A stretch of DNA of 64,000 bases, taken from positions 19,159,501 through 19,223,500 of the forward strand of contig CM076947.1 of NCBI GenBank assembly GCA_039566865.1, in the 5' to 3' direction. A program made the position numbers and the translations under genes. Below the pieces are notes generated by a model. That model made no database searches. It worked only from the letters and a program-made list of their open reading frames with translations, and had not been told where the DNA came from. Positions within the stretch are counted from its first letter, which is position 1, and the number at the start of each line of letters is the position of its first letter. This DNA comes from Aurelia coerulea. Its lineage: Eukaryota; Cnidaria; Scyphozoa; Semaeostomeae; Ulmaridae. Below are positions 24,101-39,100 of the stretch, in pieces.

Positions 24101-27100
24101 TTTTATTTCTGCTGCGTAAATAGTCTGCTGCAACATCTCCAGTAGCTTATCATCAAAGGTAAGCGGACAATCTCGTACTTGCATCCGAAGCTCTCTGTCG
24201 TTGTCTGAAAATTGTTCTGCCGTAAAAGCTGTTGATGTCTGCCTTTATAGAGCATTTCTGTCAAATTTTGTTTCTCTTAAAGTATTAATCGTTGATGTTA
24301 CTCTGTTTTGTTTACAATGATTTTATTTGTCGTCGTGCTTGCCCTCCGATTTATCGTGAGACTGCGTTTTCCACCCGATGTTTCAATGATTGTTTGATAT
24401 GTTGCATATGAAATGTAAAGGAGATCTCATATGCTGATACATTTATAGCAATAAAGGCGCTCAACTCGGCAACTCAATCCGTGCTGAAATTTCAACACGG
24501 GTTGAAATTCTCATATGAACGCAAATTGTTTTCAATTCGTGGCATGTTGAAAACAAAGATAGAGTGTGAACAAAGGAGATCAATTTATTTCCGCAATGAT
24601 TCAAATTTTTGAAATGGTTCGCAATCCTGCTTCTATTGTTTGCAACCGCATTCATATCATGTGATCTTATCTCATCCCGTTTTGAGATTTCATGTAAACG
24701 CTAGGCAGAAGAAGCAATGCTGTCAAAACTCCACCCATGTTGGACTTAACACGGGTTGAAATTTCTCATATAAAGGGCCTCTTAATCGGATGGGCTGAGA
24801 CAAGGTCTGAAACTCTAAGTTGAAGCATGTTCTTTGCGACTGTATCAAGAACGGGACAATAAAGCATACACCTCCTCTGCAGCAGCCAACAAACTGGCAC
24901 AAAATATTTTGGGCACGCTGTACATCTCCTTGTTTAACCTCAATTTATTGGTCATGGCGTGCTCACCCTCAAATTAGATATATCTCTGATTTTCTTATGT
25001 GATAAAAATTTACCGTGTGTCCCAAAAAAAGTACTCCCGTTTGAAAAATCGCCAAAATTTAATTACACGACCGATCTTCAATTTTCATTTTTGTCAAGTA
25101 GATCAAGGACCAAATTATTTTCCCAGACATAGCTGATTTTGTAATTGCTTTAAAAATTGGCAAATTTGGTTCTTTTTGTGGCTACCTGGTTTTGAATCAT
25201 ACTGCAAAAAGCACTGATGATTGCCAGATCAATTTATTTGTGCATGTAAAGCTTCTAGTTTGGTCATAAATGACAGAAAGAAAAGCGCATTATCGTTATG
25301 ATAAAATATCTGCAAATTTTGAATACGAATATTTTGCTTAAAAAGTATGGCACAATGTGTAATTTTTCTACCTTACTGTATCAAAATCAAACATTTTATC
25401 ATCTATGAATATTTTTTGGATCTTTGACAAAGCAACTCAAAAAGAAAATGTTATAAAACGTTTGATAATCAATTTTGCTGCTTCTTTAAACTGGAGTATT
25501 TTTTTGGACACCCGGTATATTTACGATATAGCTTTACTGTTTACTTTGTTTTTCTTCAGAGGACAATACAAAGTGGAGCAAATATCTTTCAAAAACTCTT
25601 ATATCGAAATCTAAACTTGAAAAATTAATGGAGAAGTCAAAACAAGTGAAGAAACCGGCATGGTCTGGCAAAATGATCAGATCGAATGAGTACCATGTTG
25701 GTATAGGAGCAAGTGAAGACGATATGGAATTCGCGAAAATTGTCGAAGAAACTCTCGTCAAACGAGGACTGAAAGTTACCACAGACCAAGATGATTTACA
25801 CAGTTCAAGGACATTTTTGTTGATATACAGTGACAGTGTGAATATGGATGAAAACGTCATTCGCCATCTTACACGAGCTGCTGAGAGATTCAATATGGGA
25901 GAAACGATAATTGTGACCTTTGTGAGGCCTGGCTGCCCCGAAGAGGTAATTGATCGTGTTCCAGACAGGGTGGCGTATTCATTGTCAAATGTTGTGTCTT
26001 TCAATTATGATTTGTTTGGAGAACCAGCGGAGATGGCAAGAAGAGAAACTTTCAATGATCTTACAGGTAAGGATTTTTAGTGGAGGAGCATGGAGTTATT
26101 TATCAGAGTTGCGTTGCATTGGGTTATCATCTCGAAACTTTTGTCCCAGAAGTTTGCAAACCAGAAACAAAATTGAATATGTACCCTCTTCTATTAGTGT
26201 ATTTTTGATTTGATTTTAATTTCTTTAGGCCCGATGGCCACGTCAGTCAAAGGTCTGATTTACAGTGGGCCATGCAAATACATACAATAACTAAATTAAA
26301 AGAAAGGCATACAAAATTAAATAATCTTATTTACAAAACAATCTAATAAGCAAATGAAAAGTAATGTATTGCATGCAAATTAAAAGTATCAAGTATTGTT
26401 ACATTCGATTTTATTTCATTTTTGATTATTCATAAGGGTAATACATTCAGTAATATGAAATAGTTGATTTAGAATGTGCCATTCTCTAAAAACCTAAGCG
26501 AATTGTCTTACAATTTAATAACAATGGAGACAAAAATCAACATGCAGGATGTCCCAACAAATTCTGCCCCATTTGTGTGATTGCCGCGGAAGACCTGTAA
26601 GTTTTTTTATCCCATTCTTGGTACGATTTTATAGGATTGACTTCAAATTAGTGCTTGAGACCTTGTTTTAGCCAATCGGACAAAAATGGCTGCTGATTTA
26701 TGGCACGCGAGAGTCTTGCTCTAAAAACAGCACTTTCTTTGTTGTCCAAAAATGTGAAAATCAAGTATAGTATTACCCCGCCACTAAGAAACTCATGTTG
26801 TAAAACCAGGCTGCTTGGTTCCTTATCAATACTATTGGACAATGACTATAGTGCCATCTGGCAGGCTGCAGTTTCTTATGCCTCAGTTTCTTAGTGGTGG
26901 GGTAAAACTGTATATCATGCAATAAGTGTTCTTTTGTTGTTTGGAATTTTCTGTACAGTTTGGGGGGGGTTGATTGTATTGTTTACTGATTTCAAAAATA
27001 TGTTGAGCCATTTTCAAATGTAGAAAAATTCAAATTCAAAGCTAATACCCTTTCTTTCAAAATCTACATGATTTCGACATTTTTCTAAGACAAAGAAAGT

Positions 27101-30100
27101 GCTGTTTTGAAACAATCACTTTTTCGACTGTCTCGTCCCGTAAATTAGCAACCACTTTTCTGACTAGCTAAAGCAAGGTCTTAAACTCTACCGGGTGAGC
27201 CAGAAATAATTTCCCACTTTCGAAAATTCGTAGCACCACAAGTACTTCATGGATTTCAATGATTCAAATTTTAGTTAGAAGCCAAAAGATCAATGTATTT
27301 TTGTGATTTGTCTCTTCTTCTTACGTGCACTGCAAATATAGGTAAATTCAACTTTACACAAATTTCATTGTTGCAGAATGACTGAAAAATGCCTAAAATA
27401 CTTGATCAAATCGTTAAAACTCTCCTCGCACAGGGCAATACTCACGGGCGTTTCACTTCTCTCGAGCGTTATAAGACATAGATTCTCAAACAGATACTAA
27501 AGATTTTCAATCCCATGGCAATAAATATGCATACGATAGCTGTCGCCCATGCAAAATTGCATTCTCTCTGTTATTTTGAGCGAGGAGTCCTTTATGATTT
27601 GATCAAGTATTTTAAGCATTTTTCAGTCATTTTGCAACCACCAAGTTTTTGTAAACTTGAATTTACCAATTTTTCCAGTGCTCGAAAGAAGGCGAGAAAA
27701 ATCACAAAAATACTTCGATCTTTTGGCTGTCAACTGATTCATTCCAATCTATCCAGTACTCCTGGTGCTATGAATTTTAAAAAGTGGGAACTTTTTTCTG
27801 GTGCACCCGGTGTATCAATAACGAGACAACACTTAGTCTTTTTCCTATGCAATGAATTCTTACAGTTGCAGAACGAATGGCATCAATACAGATTGTCAAA
27901 CGCATCACGCTTTTGCTTCCTTGCCGGTAAACTGGTCCCGCAAATTAAATATCAATCTTCCATATCTTGGCTATTGTTAAAAACAGTAGATCATTGTTGA
28001 TTCCGTTGTGCTAGTTCTAGGAGAAAAGCAGGTTCTTGGTTTCTTATTAAGCCTTTTCTTGTATGCAGAGAGCTAATTTATTTCAGCGTTTAGGTCTGGC
28101 TAAATTATCCTTTTTATCGCTGGCAGTTTACTTACAGAATACCGGGTGAGTCAAAAAAGTTTGCACGTTTACTGGGCTGTGAAATAAAAAGTACGTGGCC
28201 AATGTTCAAAACTAAAATGCTAATCAGTCAAACGCTCACCCAGATGTAAAAATTGTGTTTGGTAAAATCATTTATCGTTTAGTTTCAGAAATTAGAAAAT
28301 GCTGGTAAAGGGCTTGTGTATGGAAACGAAAATTTTAGTCCCTAATTGACTTGCAATTTTATTATAAATCCAATACCATTGTATGTTTCAGAAATAGAAT
28401 TTAAATGTCAGTGGCAAGTAAAACATGGACCAGAATGGAACGTGGAGTTCTCTTTTCCATACAAACTCCTTACAGCATTTTTCTAATTTCTGGGTCTAAA
28501 AGGTCAGTGCTTTTGCCAGACAACAAATTGTCTGGCTAGTATAGACTTTGACTGACAGATTAGCATTTTCGTTGTGAATGTCGACCGTGTACTTTTTATT
28601 CCACAGCCCGCCAAACGTGTAAATTTTTGATTCACCCAACAGAAATGAATAGCATCAAGTGTAAATTTTATTTCCCTCTTTCTAGCGTTGATCAAGAATC
28701 ACGTGAATGAGAAGCACGATTATAATCTCACTGGATTATGGTTGTGCCAAGCTGTTGTAACAAGTACTGTGACGTCATCTAGTACGAGTAGAGATTTCAC
28801 AATGCTTTTGAAGCATCAAGGGAATAAGGTAAAACCAATTCATGATAACCTATTTTAGTAGATGTGACGATACGCACTTTTTAGGATTTTTATCAGGTCA
28901 TTTAATTGGATATATTAGCATTAATTAGGTATTAGTCACTGTTGCATTCCTTTTTGGCATTTACTTTTGGTACATGAAAACTTGTTTCATTGCCTAGGTG
29001 GTTCCGTTCTTGCAAATCATACGTTAGTCATTTTCCTGTTATTTTGTATGTAATTGGTTAGTCTTAATAGACGATTGCGCTAAAGATGGCGGCGAGGAAT
29101 TTTTACCAAGATGCATTGCGTTCCAATAAAGATTCCTTAACGATTGTATAGGAATTCGATTAAAGAACGCAGTGCATCTTGGTAAAAAATTCCTCGCCGC
29201 CATCTTTAGCGCAATTGTCTATTGGTACTCCCGCATAGTTTCTGATATATTCTGTAACTTTTTATTCAATGTATGGTTCTCGTTATACGACCAGCTACAC
29301 GTTAATTCCGAGTCTCATTTGAGACCCGTTGGCCTTTGTACATGGTCATCGTATAAACAAGGCCAGATTTTGTAAGACAATAGCATGAATTGCTTTTGAT
29401 TGACACCATAATTCAAAGCGATTAACGATCGCAGACAAAGGAAATTCCCTCAACCACTAATTCAAAACAAGCAAAGCCGCAAGAGTTTCTCTGAAAACCA
29501 GGTAGCTAGCTCACTCGTTGTGCATTCCAGAAATTGTTTGCCCGAGGCAGATGTGTAAATATATCCTTCTTCTTTCAATCTATGCTCGTGTTTGCTCGTA
29601 AAAAGGATTTCTGGAATGCACAACGAGTGAGCTAGCTACCTGGGTTTCAGCGAAACTTTTGCGGCTTTGCTTGTTTTCAATTACTGATCGAGAGAATTTC
29701 CTTTGTCTGCGATCGGTAATCGCCTTGAATTGCGTTGTCAATCAAAACAAATTCGTGATATTGTCTTACCAAATCTGTCCTTGTTCATCGTACATGTTTG
29801 CATACAATCGTATAATCGAAGTTTCTGTGATTTAGCTGCTCATGCTCAAGTTGCAAGTGCGTCCAAAGTCAGTCAAATTCACAGCGAAAAATTATATCAT
29901 GACGTAGATAACAAGGAAGACCAAAGGGCAAATCACTGCATATAATTCTTGTGAACTCTTGGCAAAGTTGTTATGTTTTCTAGAAAAATCCTCGAAGAAT
30001 CCCTACGATGCCCTTATTTTGAAGATTTCATATGCTGTTTTGAAAGAGTGATAAACACCACGAGGAAGAATATAGGTAATTTTACCCTAAGGCTCAGAAT

Positions 30101-33100
30101 CAACCGTATTAGCCTGTATGAATTTGAGAGTATTTGATTTTCGCCTTGAAAACTAATGTCTTCTGGAATAGCATATTTTTGCCAGATTCAAGAGGCTAGT
30201 TCTTTTGCCATATGCATCTTACATTGTTGAGTTAATCTTTATGCTTTTCTCCCTATAGATAACAGGAAGAACTGTCGATAACTTCAAAATAGAAGGAGAA
30301 ATTCAAAAAAATTTCATCAATTTAAGATTATCATTCAGAGGGAAATACGAACATTATCTCGAAATGTGGGAAGAGGATGATTACATGTACGTTGCTGAAA
30401 TCGCGGCAGTGATTCATAATCAAGGTTAGAATAGATAAGATTATATTGAAATTGATTTGGAAAAAAAATTACCAAGAAATCTTATTACAGGCAACAGAGT
30501 AGGGGCGACCGGGGTCAATTGTAACACTTTTTGGAAAATTAGCCATATCATCTAAAAAATGATTAATTGCGCTCTTGAAGGTAAATGATATTGTAGTTGC
30601 ATCCCTTGGAATAAAATAGACATTAGTTTCCATCACATAGAACCAATTTTTGTGACGCTGTGAACGGGTCAATTGTAACACTTTTTGGAAAATTAGCCAT
30701 ATCATCTAAAAAATGATTAATTGCGCTCTTGAAGGTAAATGATATTGTAGTTGCATCCCTTGGAATAAAATAGACATTAGTTTCCATCACATGGAACCAA
30801 TTTTTGTGACGCTGTGATAGTTTTAAATCAGTGGCCAAGTGTTACAATTGGCCCGGTAACATGGGGCAATTGTAAGAGATGGTTGGAGCAATTGTTACGT
30901 ATCTTTAAAATCATCACAGATGATTATTGCATGACTCTGCTTTCTTCCTGACACAAAATGTAGCACCAGGTGGAAGATTATTCATGGCTTTAAAAAGAAC
31001 AAATTAAAAAGAAGACGTGGCTTTTATTTCTTTGCAAATTTGGATGCACCAGTTGAAAAAAATTGAATCGATTGAGAAAAAATGGTGGTCCTTTTTATAA
31101 ATTTCAACTTTTGACTCTTTAATACTGCATGGATGCTCATTGGTCGACCAGATTAGAAAATGAATCAAAACCAAACCATTGGCCAGCTTACACCGAGGCA
31201 ATTGTAACATCGTGTTACAATTGCCCCGGAGCTGGTCAGCGATCGTTATTTTCCATTTTCACGTCTCATAAGCTGTGGAGCTTAAAACTTTAAACGTAGT
31301 TTTGATCCTAAACAGATGTCATGTTTGTGATGTGAAAATGAACTTTCTTACTCAAGAGCAAAACCTTTTAGACACAAATTTACAGTCAAAGCACCTATTT
31401 ACTTTCGTACTTAAAAACATGTTTTTTTTCTCCGAAAATGTTGGAAGCTTGGCTGAAAATTCCTGTACCTCAAGTCGTATGTAGAGGGTTAGAATGAGCA
31501 TATTCTGTGAAAAAATCTGATTTTAACACTTTTCTACAAGGCGTGAGAGTCAATGTTGAAATTGCCCCGTGTTACGATTGTCCCCGGTCTCCCCTAATTT
31601 TCAAAGATAGCCTAGATTGAATAAATGATCCATCGTAATAAACGCACAAATGCAACATTAGACACTGTGGAAAGAATCTGTAAACTCATATGAAAGAACA
31701 ACAACCAAATTAACATGTATCTAGGAAGCAGATTGTTAAATACTGCCAGAGTAACAACGAATTAACGTGAAACCTTGAAAGGAGAGAAAATTAGTTTATA
31801 GCTAAGCTGATATAGCACTAGGAGAACAACAAAAATCCAAAGCCACATCACGTGGCACCCAAACCAACGATTGGCTAAACTGACAGAAGACCCGCCAAAG
31901 TTGAACCTCATTTGGTTATTCGAAAGGCGTTTTTGGTTCTTCATCGTTGCTCTTTATTGCAGCCATTAACTTGTTTTCTCTCTTTTCGTGCCTTCAGGTT
32001 AATTCGTGTTTCTTTTTTGACAGGAAGCCAAGAACAATAAGCCAAGAGTTCTAATTCAATAATAAGATAAAATCTTGACAGGAATTCATGTTTCTTGTTG
32101 CTTAAGAATTTTCTTCCAGGCCACAGGTTCATTTGGTAATTATTTTTTTACAGGAATTGACAGTTTTATTTGATTCAAACTCTACACCACCAAACGAGAT
32201 TATTATACATACATCCATGCATACATACATACATACATACATACATACATACAAGGTCTAGGTGAGTATATCCACAATAATTGTGGCTCTTCAACTCGAA
32301 TTGAAAATGTAATTTCCCTAAGATATTACAATCTGTAAAAAATATTAAGTTACAATATAAATTAGGCAGCAACTAAAGAGAAATTAAAGATAAAATATAT
32401 AGTAGAAGTCAATTAAGGACAAAGACGTTCTTTAGCACGCCTTGTTAGGTCCGCTCTCAGTTTTGTAAAGAATGAGGTCAATGATTTCTGTTCCCTGATT
32501 TCTGTTGGGAGTTTGTTGAATAGCTTGCCCGCAGTGTCTTGAAAGGTATCCTTGATCATTGATGCGCTCAACTTCAGTTCGTTACTGTTACGAAGAGTAC
32601 GATTGGTCTTCTTTATTTCAATGCGGTTAATGGATGGCCAATTCTCGTTGTGAATCGCTTTAAAAGTCATTTTCATGCAATTAAATTCTCTTCTTTCCAC
32701 TATTGGAAGCCAGTTAAGTTTGAGAATATCAGCTGAAGATGCATAGCGACCAAGCATAAAACTTGCTGCAACTTTCTGCAATCGTTGCAGTTTGTTTATT
32801 TGAGTGACAGATAATGGTGAGTAAACATAATCGTTGAAATCAATTTTTGTCAACACTAGGCTTTCAGTAAGTGGTTTTCTCAATTTTAAGGTTGTGAAAT
32901 GCTTCAGCTTTTTTAAAATGGATAATTTTCCGTAACAGCTAGAGGAAAGTTCTTTCAAATGATTGGACCAATCTAAATGTTTATCGAGATAAAGTCCAAG
33001 GAGGCGAGGTTTTTCATCCAGTTCAATAGATTCTCCTCCCAATGACAGTAATATGGTCTTTTCTTTAATTTGGTGACGATCATACAGTCGTTTGGATCCA

Positions 33101-36100
33101 CTGATTAAAAATTTGGTTTTCATTGCATTGATGGCCAGAGAATTTTCATTTGACCACTGTTCCACATTCTTTAACGACAAGTTTAACTTATCAGTGATCA
33201 TTTGTATATCATTAGGTCTGATTATTGAAAATATTTCTTCATAGACAAGGTTTGACAATCCGTATGAAAGGAAAGGTGCTTTTACGCGGTTGAGGAGATC
33301 AATTTGCATCGTGGTAGAACAATTCTCATTGTTTTAAGGAAGTGACCACTTTTAATCCTTGGTACGGGGGTGGAGTATGATTTCATACAATTAGAAAATA
33401 TTTTATACCCCATATCTTGAGTTGAATTTTAGAAAATATTTGTGTGGCCCACCTTCTTTCAGCAAAATGGTTGGTACCAGTCCAGGGCCCTTTGGGTATA
33501 ATATATATATGCGCATGCATGCCAAGTTGTTGGATTTTCCTGTTAAGGCAAAGTGATCCATCATTTCCAGATGTCTGTTAATTTTCTTTTAAATGTTGAT
33601 TGATGATTCTACCGGGTGTCTCAGAAAAAAGTACCCCCTTTTGACAGGAAACAGGAACCAAGCGATAAGATATCATTGCTCCCCGACTTCACAGCTAAAT
33701 TTATCAATGTTCAACTTAGATGCACGTACGTCGCATTTAGAAATCATCCACCAAACACCGGAGATATAGGCTCGCAAAGTCAAAATTTACAGTGCACCTA
33801 AAACCAGAGGTTTTGAAAAAAGGCCTAGTCATGATTTGCATCGTGGACATTTACCAAAATACCTGTTGACTTTAAGTTTCCATGTTTTGCTTTTGAAAAG
33901 AATAAAAGATGCATGGACATGGCGCTGATTAAACAAATATAGTAAAAATTTGGTAAGAGTGATAAAGTCGTGCCACATCTCCAAAATAAGCGTGCATGTG
34001 CTCCTTTTCCTCTTCTTTAATACAAAACACTTGGGATCGAATGCAATGCAAGGACCGTTTCTTCAAAAGAAAAGTCACTTGAAGAACAATTGAAGTAATT
34101 CAAGGTATAAATCTTTTCAAAAATAAAAAGTAACGGTCAAAGTCGAAAATTCGTTTGCAAATGCCTGTTTGTTGTCAAAATTTTTCTCAAAACCTCTGGT
34201 TTCAGGTGCACTCCAAATTTTCACCTTGTGGATTCATATCTTCGGTGTTTGGTGGTCGATTTTCAAATGCAAGGTATGTGCATTTAAGGTGAAGGCCAAC
34301 AAATGTAGCCATGAATTCAAAAAGTCCTGAAATTTTTTGTGGCCTTGTTGAGTCAAAAGGGGGAACTTTTTTTTGAGACGCCCGGTATATGTTTTATTTC
34401 ATTTTCAAATGAAATAGTTTCCTACCTCATAACAATGTCCCTTGATATCATCGTACTCCAATAAAACGATGAAAAAGTCCACTACCCCGGTACCCAGAAT
34501 TTTTTGGATGACTGCTCTCTAATCTTATTATTGACTTGTTTCAAGGTTACCGACTGGAAGGTGAATATTTTGAAGAGACCGATGCTGGGGCAGAAAGCAA
34601 AACTGGTGCTTCAAAATTGAATTCGAACAGTGGTCCTTTCAGTGCAACGCTTGAAAAGCAAGCTCTGTCAGGGTAAGTCGATATTGAAATATTTATTGCG
34701 GGAGAATTTTCTGAAGTTTGAAAAGACTGCATTGAAACTGGAAAGAAATAGTTTTCAAGGTGTTAATCGCACAAAGCATGCAGTTTATATCTTGCACGCC
34801 AAAAATGGGTTTATGCGTTTGAAAAATCGTTGTAGCTACAGTACTGGAGGGATTTGGATGTATCAAAATTTGCTTGATAGTGTAGATCGAAATATTTTTG
34901 TAATTTTTCTCAAACAAAGAGAACACTGATAAATTCGACTGAACGGAAATTCGTTTGTTACAAAATTGTTTTGTTACAAAAGGTGAGAGCTTTGACATTT
35001 TGTAAAGGATTCAGAGAAATGAATGGTACATGGATTGATGTAAAATCCAACTGAGTAACAAATTTTTTTAGTAAACCCCTTTGCCCTTTGCCATATAGAA
35101 CAATTTCTGAGAATTTCTATAAACTTCATTGTGATGTATAGCCAAATGGTACAAAATTCGGAATCTTTCGGATTCTACATGTAAAACTGACCGGACACAA
35201 GCCACTAGAATGCAATTGGTGGAATAGCTGCATTTGAGCTCGTTACGCCAAGAACTGTTGAAATGCTGCGGTCTTAATCTTTTGTACACGATTGTATTAA
35301 CCCGGCATCTGTCGTCTTCCTACTTCTCAGATTTATCGCAATTTAATGCTGGTATTTTAACGCTCACCGTTTATTTCATCTATTCAAGATACTACAATGC
35401 ACACTGGCACAGCACACCAGATTTCAATGAAACATTTGGAATCATACACCACGGAGGAAATGAGATAGTTGCAGACTTTCCACAAGAATTTGGTTCCACG
35501 ACTGTTGGTTTCGTTGATATGTCCACAAAGAGTATCCAGCTGAATTCATGTGAAAATAGAAACATGGCAAGGACACAATTAGGTAGGTTTTTCTGTTGAC
35601 AATGTATTAACAAGGTAGCCCAAAAAATTCTGCACGTGTGGTAACTTTACCATGGTATCCTATTGTGAATTATATCAGGCCCGTAGGAGCGTTTTTCAGA
35701 TTGGAGGGGCACTAATTCACACCGAAGGGGTAAAGCTTCCGGGGGTTCGGAAGCGAAGCCCCCGGGAGAATTGCTCGGTCAATGCCCTCTTTTCTTTTGG
35801 TAACACCCTTCTGTGCATTATTGATAGGGCATTTTATGATCGGAGGTCCTGGAGAAAAGAAGTTGTGACAATTCTCTTTTGAGTTGAAGCACGAGGAAAA
35901 TTTTTGAAGAAACATCCTTTGCTTTGGCTTAGAATGCATCCCCTGATTCCATATTTGCCAGTGCTAAAATGGAAGATTTGACATTTCTTGGAAAATCCTT
36001 TCCCAGCTATACCCAGCTTTTTTCTCTTCGGTTTTCGAGGATCTCAAGGACCACGCCACTGCTCGTTAGTTCAGATATGATTATTGATACTTGAAGTCTG

Positions 36101-39100
36101 GGTACTTTTCGCCTCTCTTGACGAAGTGCTTCTGATGCCAAAAGGGTTGAGCTTTCCAAAGTGAAATTTCCTTGCATTGGAATCTATGACAAATTTGTTT
36201 ACGATGCTGACAAGGTTGAATTTATCAACTCTGTCGTTGTGCACATGTTTCACCATCAGGTGGTTGAGGCGGTAGTTTGCTGAACCCTGTTGAACTTAGA
36301 TAGGACTTGACTCGCTTCAGTGCCAAGGGCCTGTCACTGATGATCAGTTTTCTATGTTGTTATGAAGAATAAAGAATTCAACTTCTGGAAATTATTGGGG
36401 GGGGGGGCCCGGGCCCGACCGGCCCCAATAGGTGCTACGGGCCTGATTATATGTTCGTGCAGTGCAGATATGTTCCAATGGATCCAGTAATTTACCCGAC
36501 TTTAATCGGTCATTCCTTACCCGTGGATAGGGGGGATTTCCTGCAGAACATCCCTTTCAAAACCTGCAAAAACGAGTAAAAATGACGAAAAAGATCTCAT
36601 CAGTTTCCTTCGTATTAACAATCACACTTACATGTAAAGCAAATATTTTGTCTTCTTGGAAGAATGGAATCCCCCTGAAGAAGTTATTCATACTAGGGGA
36701 AAGACTGTTTCTACCAAGAGGAACGCACATACTAAAGCAATGCGTGTTCAAGTCGTCGCGGTAAGGGAAGAATATTAATGTGATTTGTTGTTGATTTACG
36801 CATTTGAAGGTTTCTCGAAGGGAAGTTCTGGAGAAGATTCGTTGTAAAATCTGAACGGAGTGGCCAGTTTCAGCCAGGATAAATTCTGAAAATAATTGAA
36901 CATGTTGGCTTTTGAATGAGATATTGCACAATTTTATTGCCTGTATATTTAGGGAACAATACCCTTTCAAACGGCTTGCATTCTTTTGATTCATCTGGTC
37001 TATTTCAACTACCGGGTGAGTCAGAAAAAAGAATCCCCGTTTGAAAGGCGACGCCCCCCCCCTGGATATCAAGACAATGATAACGGAAAATATATAGTTT
37101 AATGGTTGAAATGTTCAAATCTACTATGAAATTTACCTGACTGACATCGGCCACTCCATTATGAAATTATGAGGGATTTCATCGAGAAAGCCTCTTCAAA
37201 AAACCTTCAAAAGTGCCTAAACTCATGAACACAAATTTCCCTAACATTTCTGTCTTACATTACAATGCCCTTACAGCAATGACTTATGGACGCTGTAGCA
37301 CGTGCTATCTTCTTGGGAGGATGAACAAGTCCTCCCCCTGGTATCGAGGACCTATTCAAGGGATTCAATTCTCCCAAGAGGACAAAGTACATGAATTTAT
37401 GCGAGTGGCATAAATTTTAGGAAGGAAGATTTGCTCATTGTTTTCATTCGTTTTTGCAGGTTTTTGGAAGGGGCTTTCTGCAGAAAATCACCCAAATCGA
37501 GGGGAAGGAATGGCTGATTAAGGCAGGGTAAATTACTGATCATATTGGCAATAAAACAAGACTGTTTTTAATATTATTGCTTTGATATTCATGGAGCAGT
37601 GGCCTTTCAAGCGGGGATTCTTTTTTCTGATTCACCTGGTAGTTGTATCCCCCAGATTGCAGTATTTTCCATTGTTCGTTAGCTTCTAAAATTCATCTTT
37701 GCTGGCTTATATTTATCAAACGTTTTTAGGCAAAGTTACCAAAGATACTGATGGTGCAGCAGCATTCCAATTTCTTGGCTATGGAACTCATTTCGGTGTC
37801 TCAGGCACGCCAGCATCCATTGATCTGACACGTGACCCAATTCATACTTTAAAAATTGCATCGGAGGATGATGATGCCATCTTAGAAGAACTCCACAATT
37901 CCAAATCAGAGAGGTATGTTAACTTATTATTTTCTGGATGCTAAATGCACAACAATATCCGGTGTCCCAAAAAAGTTACCCCTATTTGAAACATAAGATC
38001 CTTTTGGATGATTACAAAGCCCGTCCTGAGCTAAGTAAGCATAAGAATATCTGAATATTGATTTCTTCATAACCCCACATGAGTGTTGATGCTGTTTTTT
38101 AGCTACAGTCAGAAAGATGAGTGTTGCTTCTAAAGTCGCGATCAACGCCTTCTATAAGAACAAGAATCGCATGAAAAGAAATCTTGATCTTTATATGAAA
38201 TCGGGATGATACGCAAAAAAATTCAAATGTAATTAGCCCCTGTTGGCCTAGTTCATGCATGAAACTATTATGCATCTGTCTCAAATTAGATGTCATATGA
38301 GAGTTATGTGAACGCAAAATTACTTATGCAGAACCCTGCAGAACATTTAAATTGTTTTTCTTCACGGGTATCTAATTTGAATCAAGCAGCCACCAAGATA
38401 ACCTCTCTGAAGAATCATATGCATGTAGACATTTTTCAGTGTAGTCACGGGCCTTACCCCCAGTTAATGGCGCCATTGTTTGCTTGAATTCTGCACCTTT
38501 CCTCTCCACTTCACCTGCGACGTTTGCATCTGTAGCTGTATAGGAGGGGAGTCCTTCTACCATCGGTGATGCCGTGAATGCTAACCTCTGTGCAGGCCTG
38601 TTACAACATCCGTCAACATTGACTTCTTTTCATAATGAGTGCTTTCAATAATTGGCTAATGATGCGTTCGTTCTAGAAAACAGTATTTTAGCAGAAATTC
38701 CCACCACATGATCTTGGCACGATAAAAGTACCTGAAAATGGGTTGAGATGCTAACATTTCGATTGTGTGGAAGGTCAGAAGAATTATGGGACAAGGCATC
38801 AAGAAACAATGCTTACGAAGACTTTACCAAATAAAAATGCTAATGACGGATCGCTAAACAACATGCTCCAAACATAATTCAGCTGCTAATCATGTCAAGG
38901 ACGTGCCAATTTAGGTTAAATTTGTTGTTGTGTCAGGGTAAACATCTTGGTGATTTATCCATCTTATGGTGTCAAATATGTCTAACTCGAAATAAACCGA
39001 CGTCAAATTTTTCCATAGGATCGCAGGAAACTTCTGTCTTGTATGCACTTTCTGTGCGCTTTCTTTATTCCTTGCCACTTTGCAGGGATAAAGCATTAAT

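Noticed and set aside
25534..26004. 156-codon minus-strand ORF
   Set aside because: Shadow of exon 8 on the opposite strand; the plus strand has splice sites, phase and a TIR-like pattern.
25628..26080. Reading exon 8 as a stand-alone 150-residue single-exon TIR gene
   Set aside because: A good acceptor at 25557-25559 and donor at 26067 join it in phase to exons 7 and 9.
27515..28000. 161-codon plus-strand ORF
   Set aside because: Starts inside a foldback MITE and shows no family motif or splice logic.
35652..35882. GC-rich ORFs around the GGGGGTTCGG hairpin
   Set aside because: Within a hAT-like element; no known protein features.
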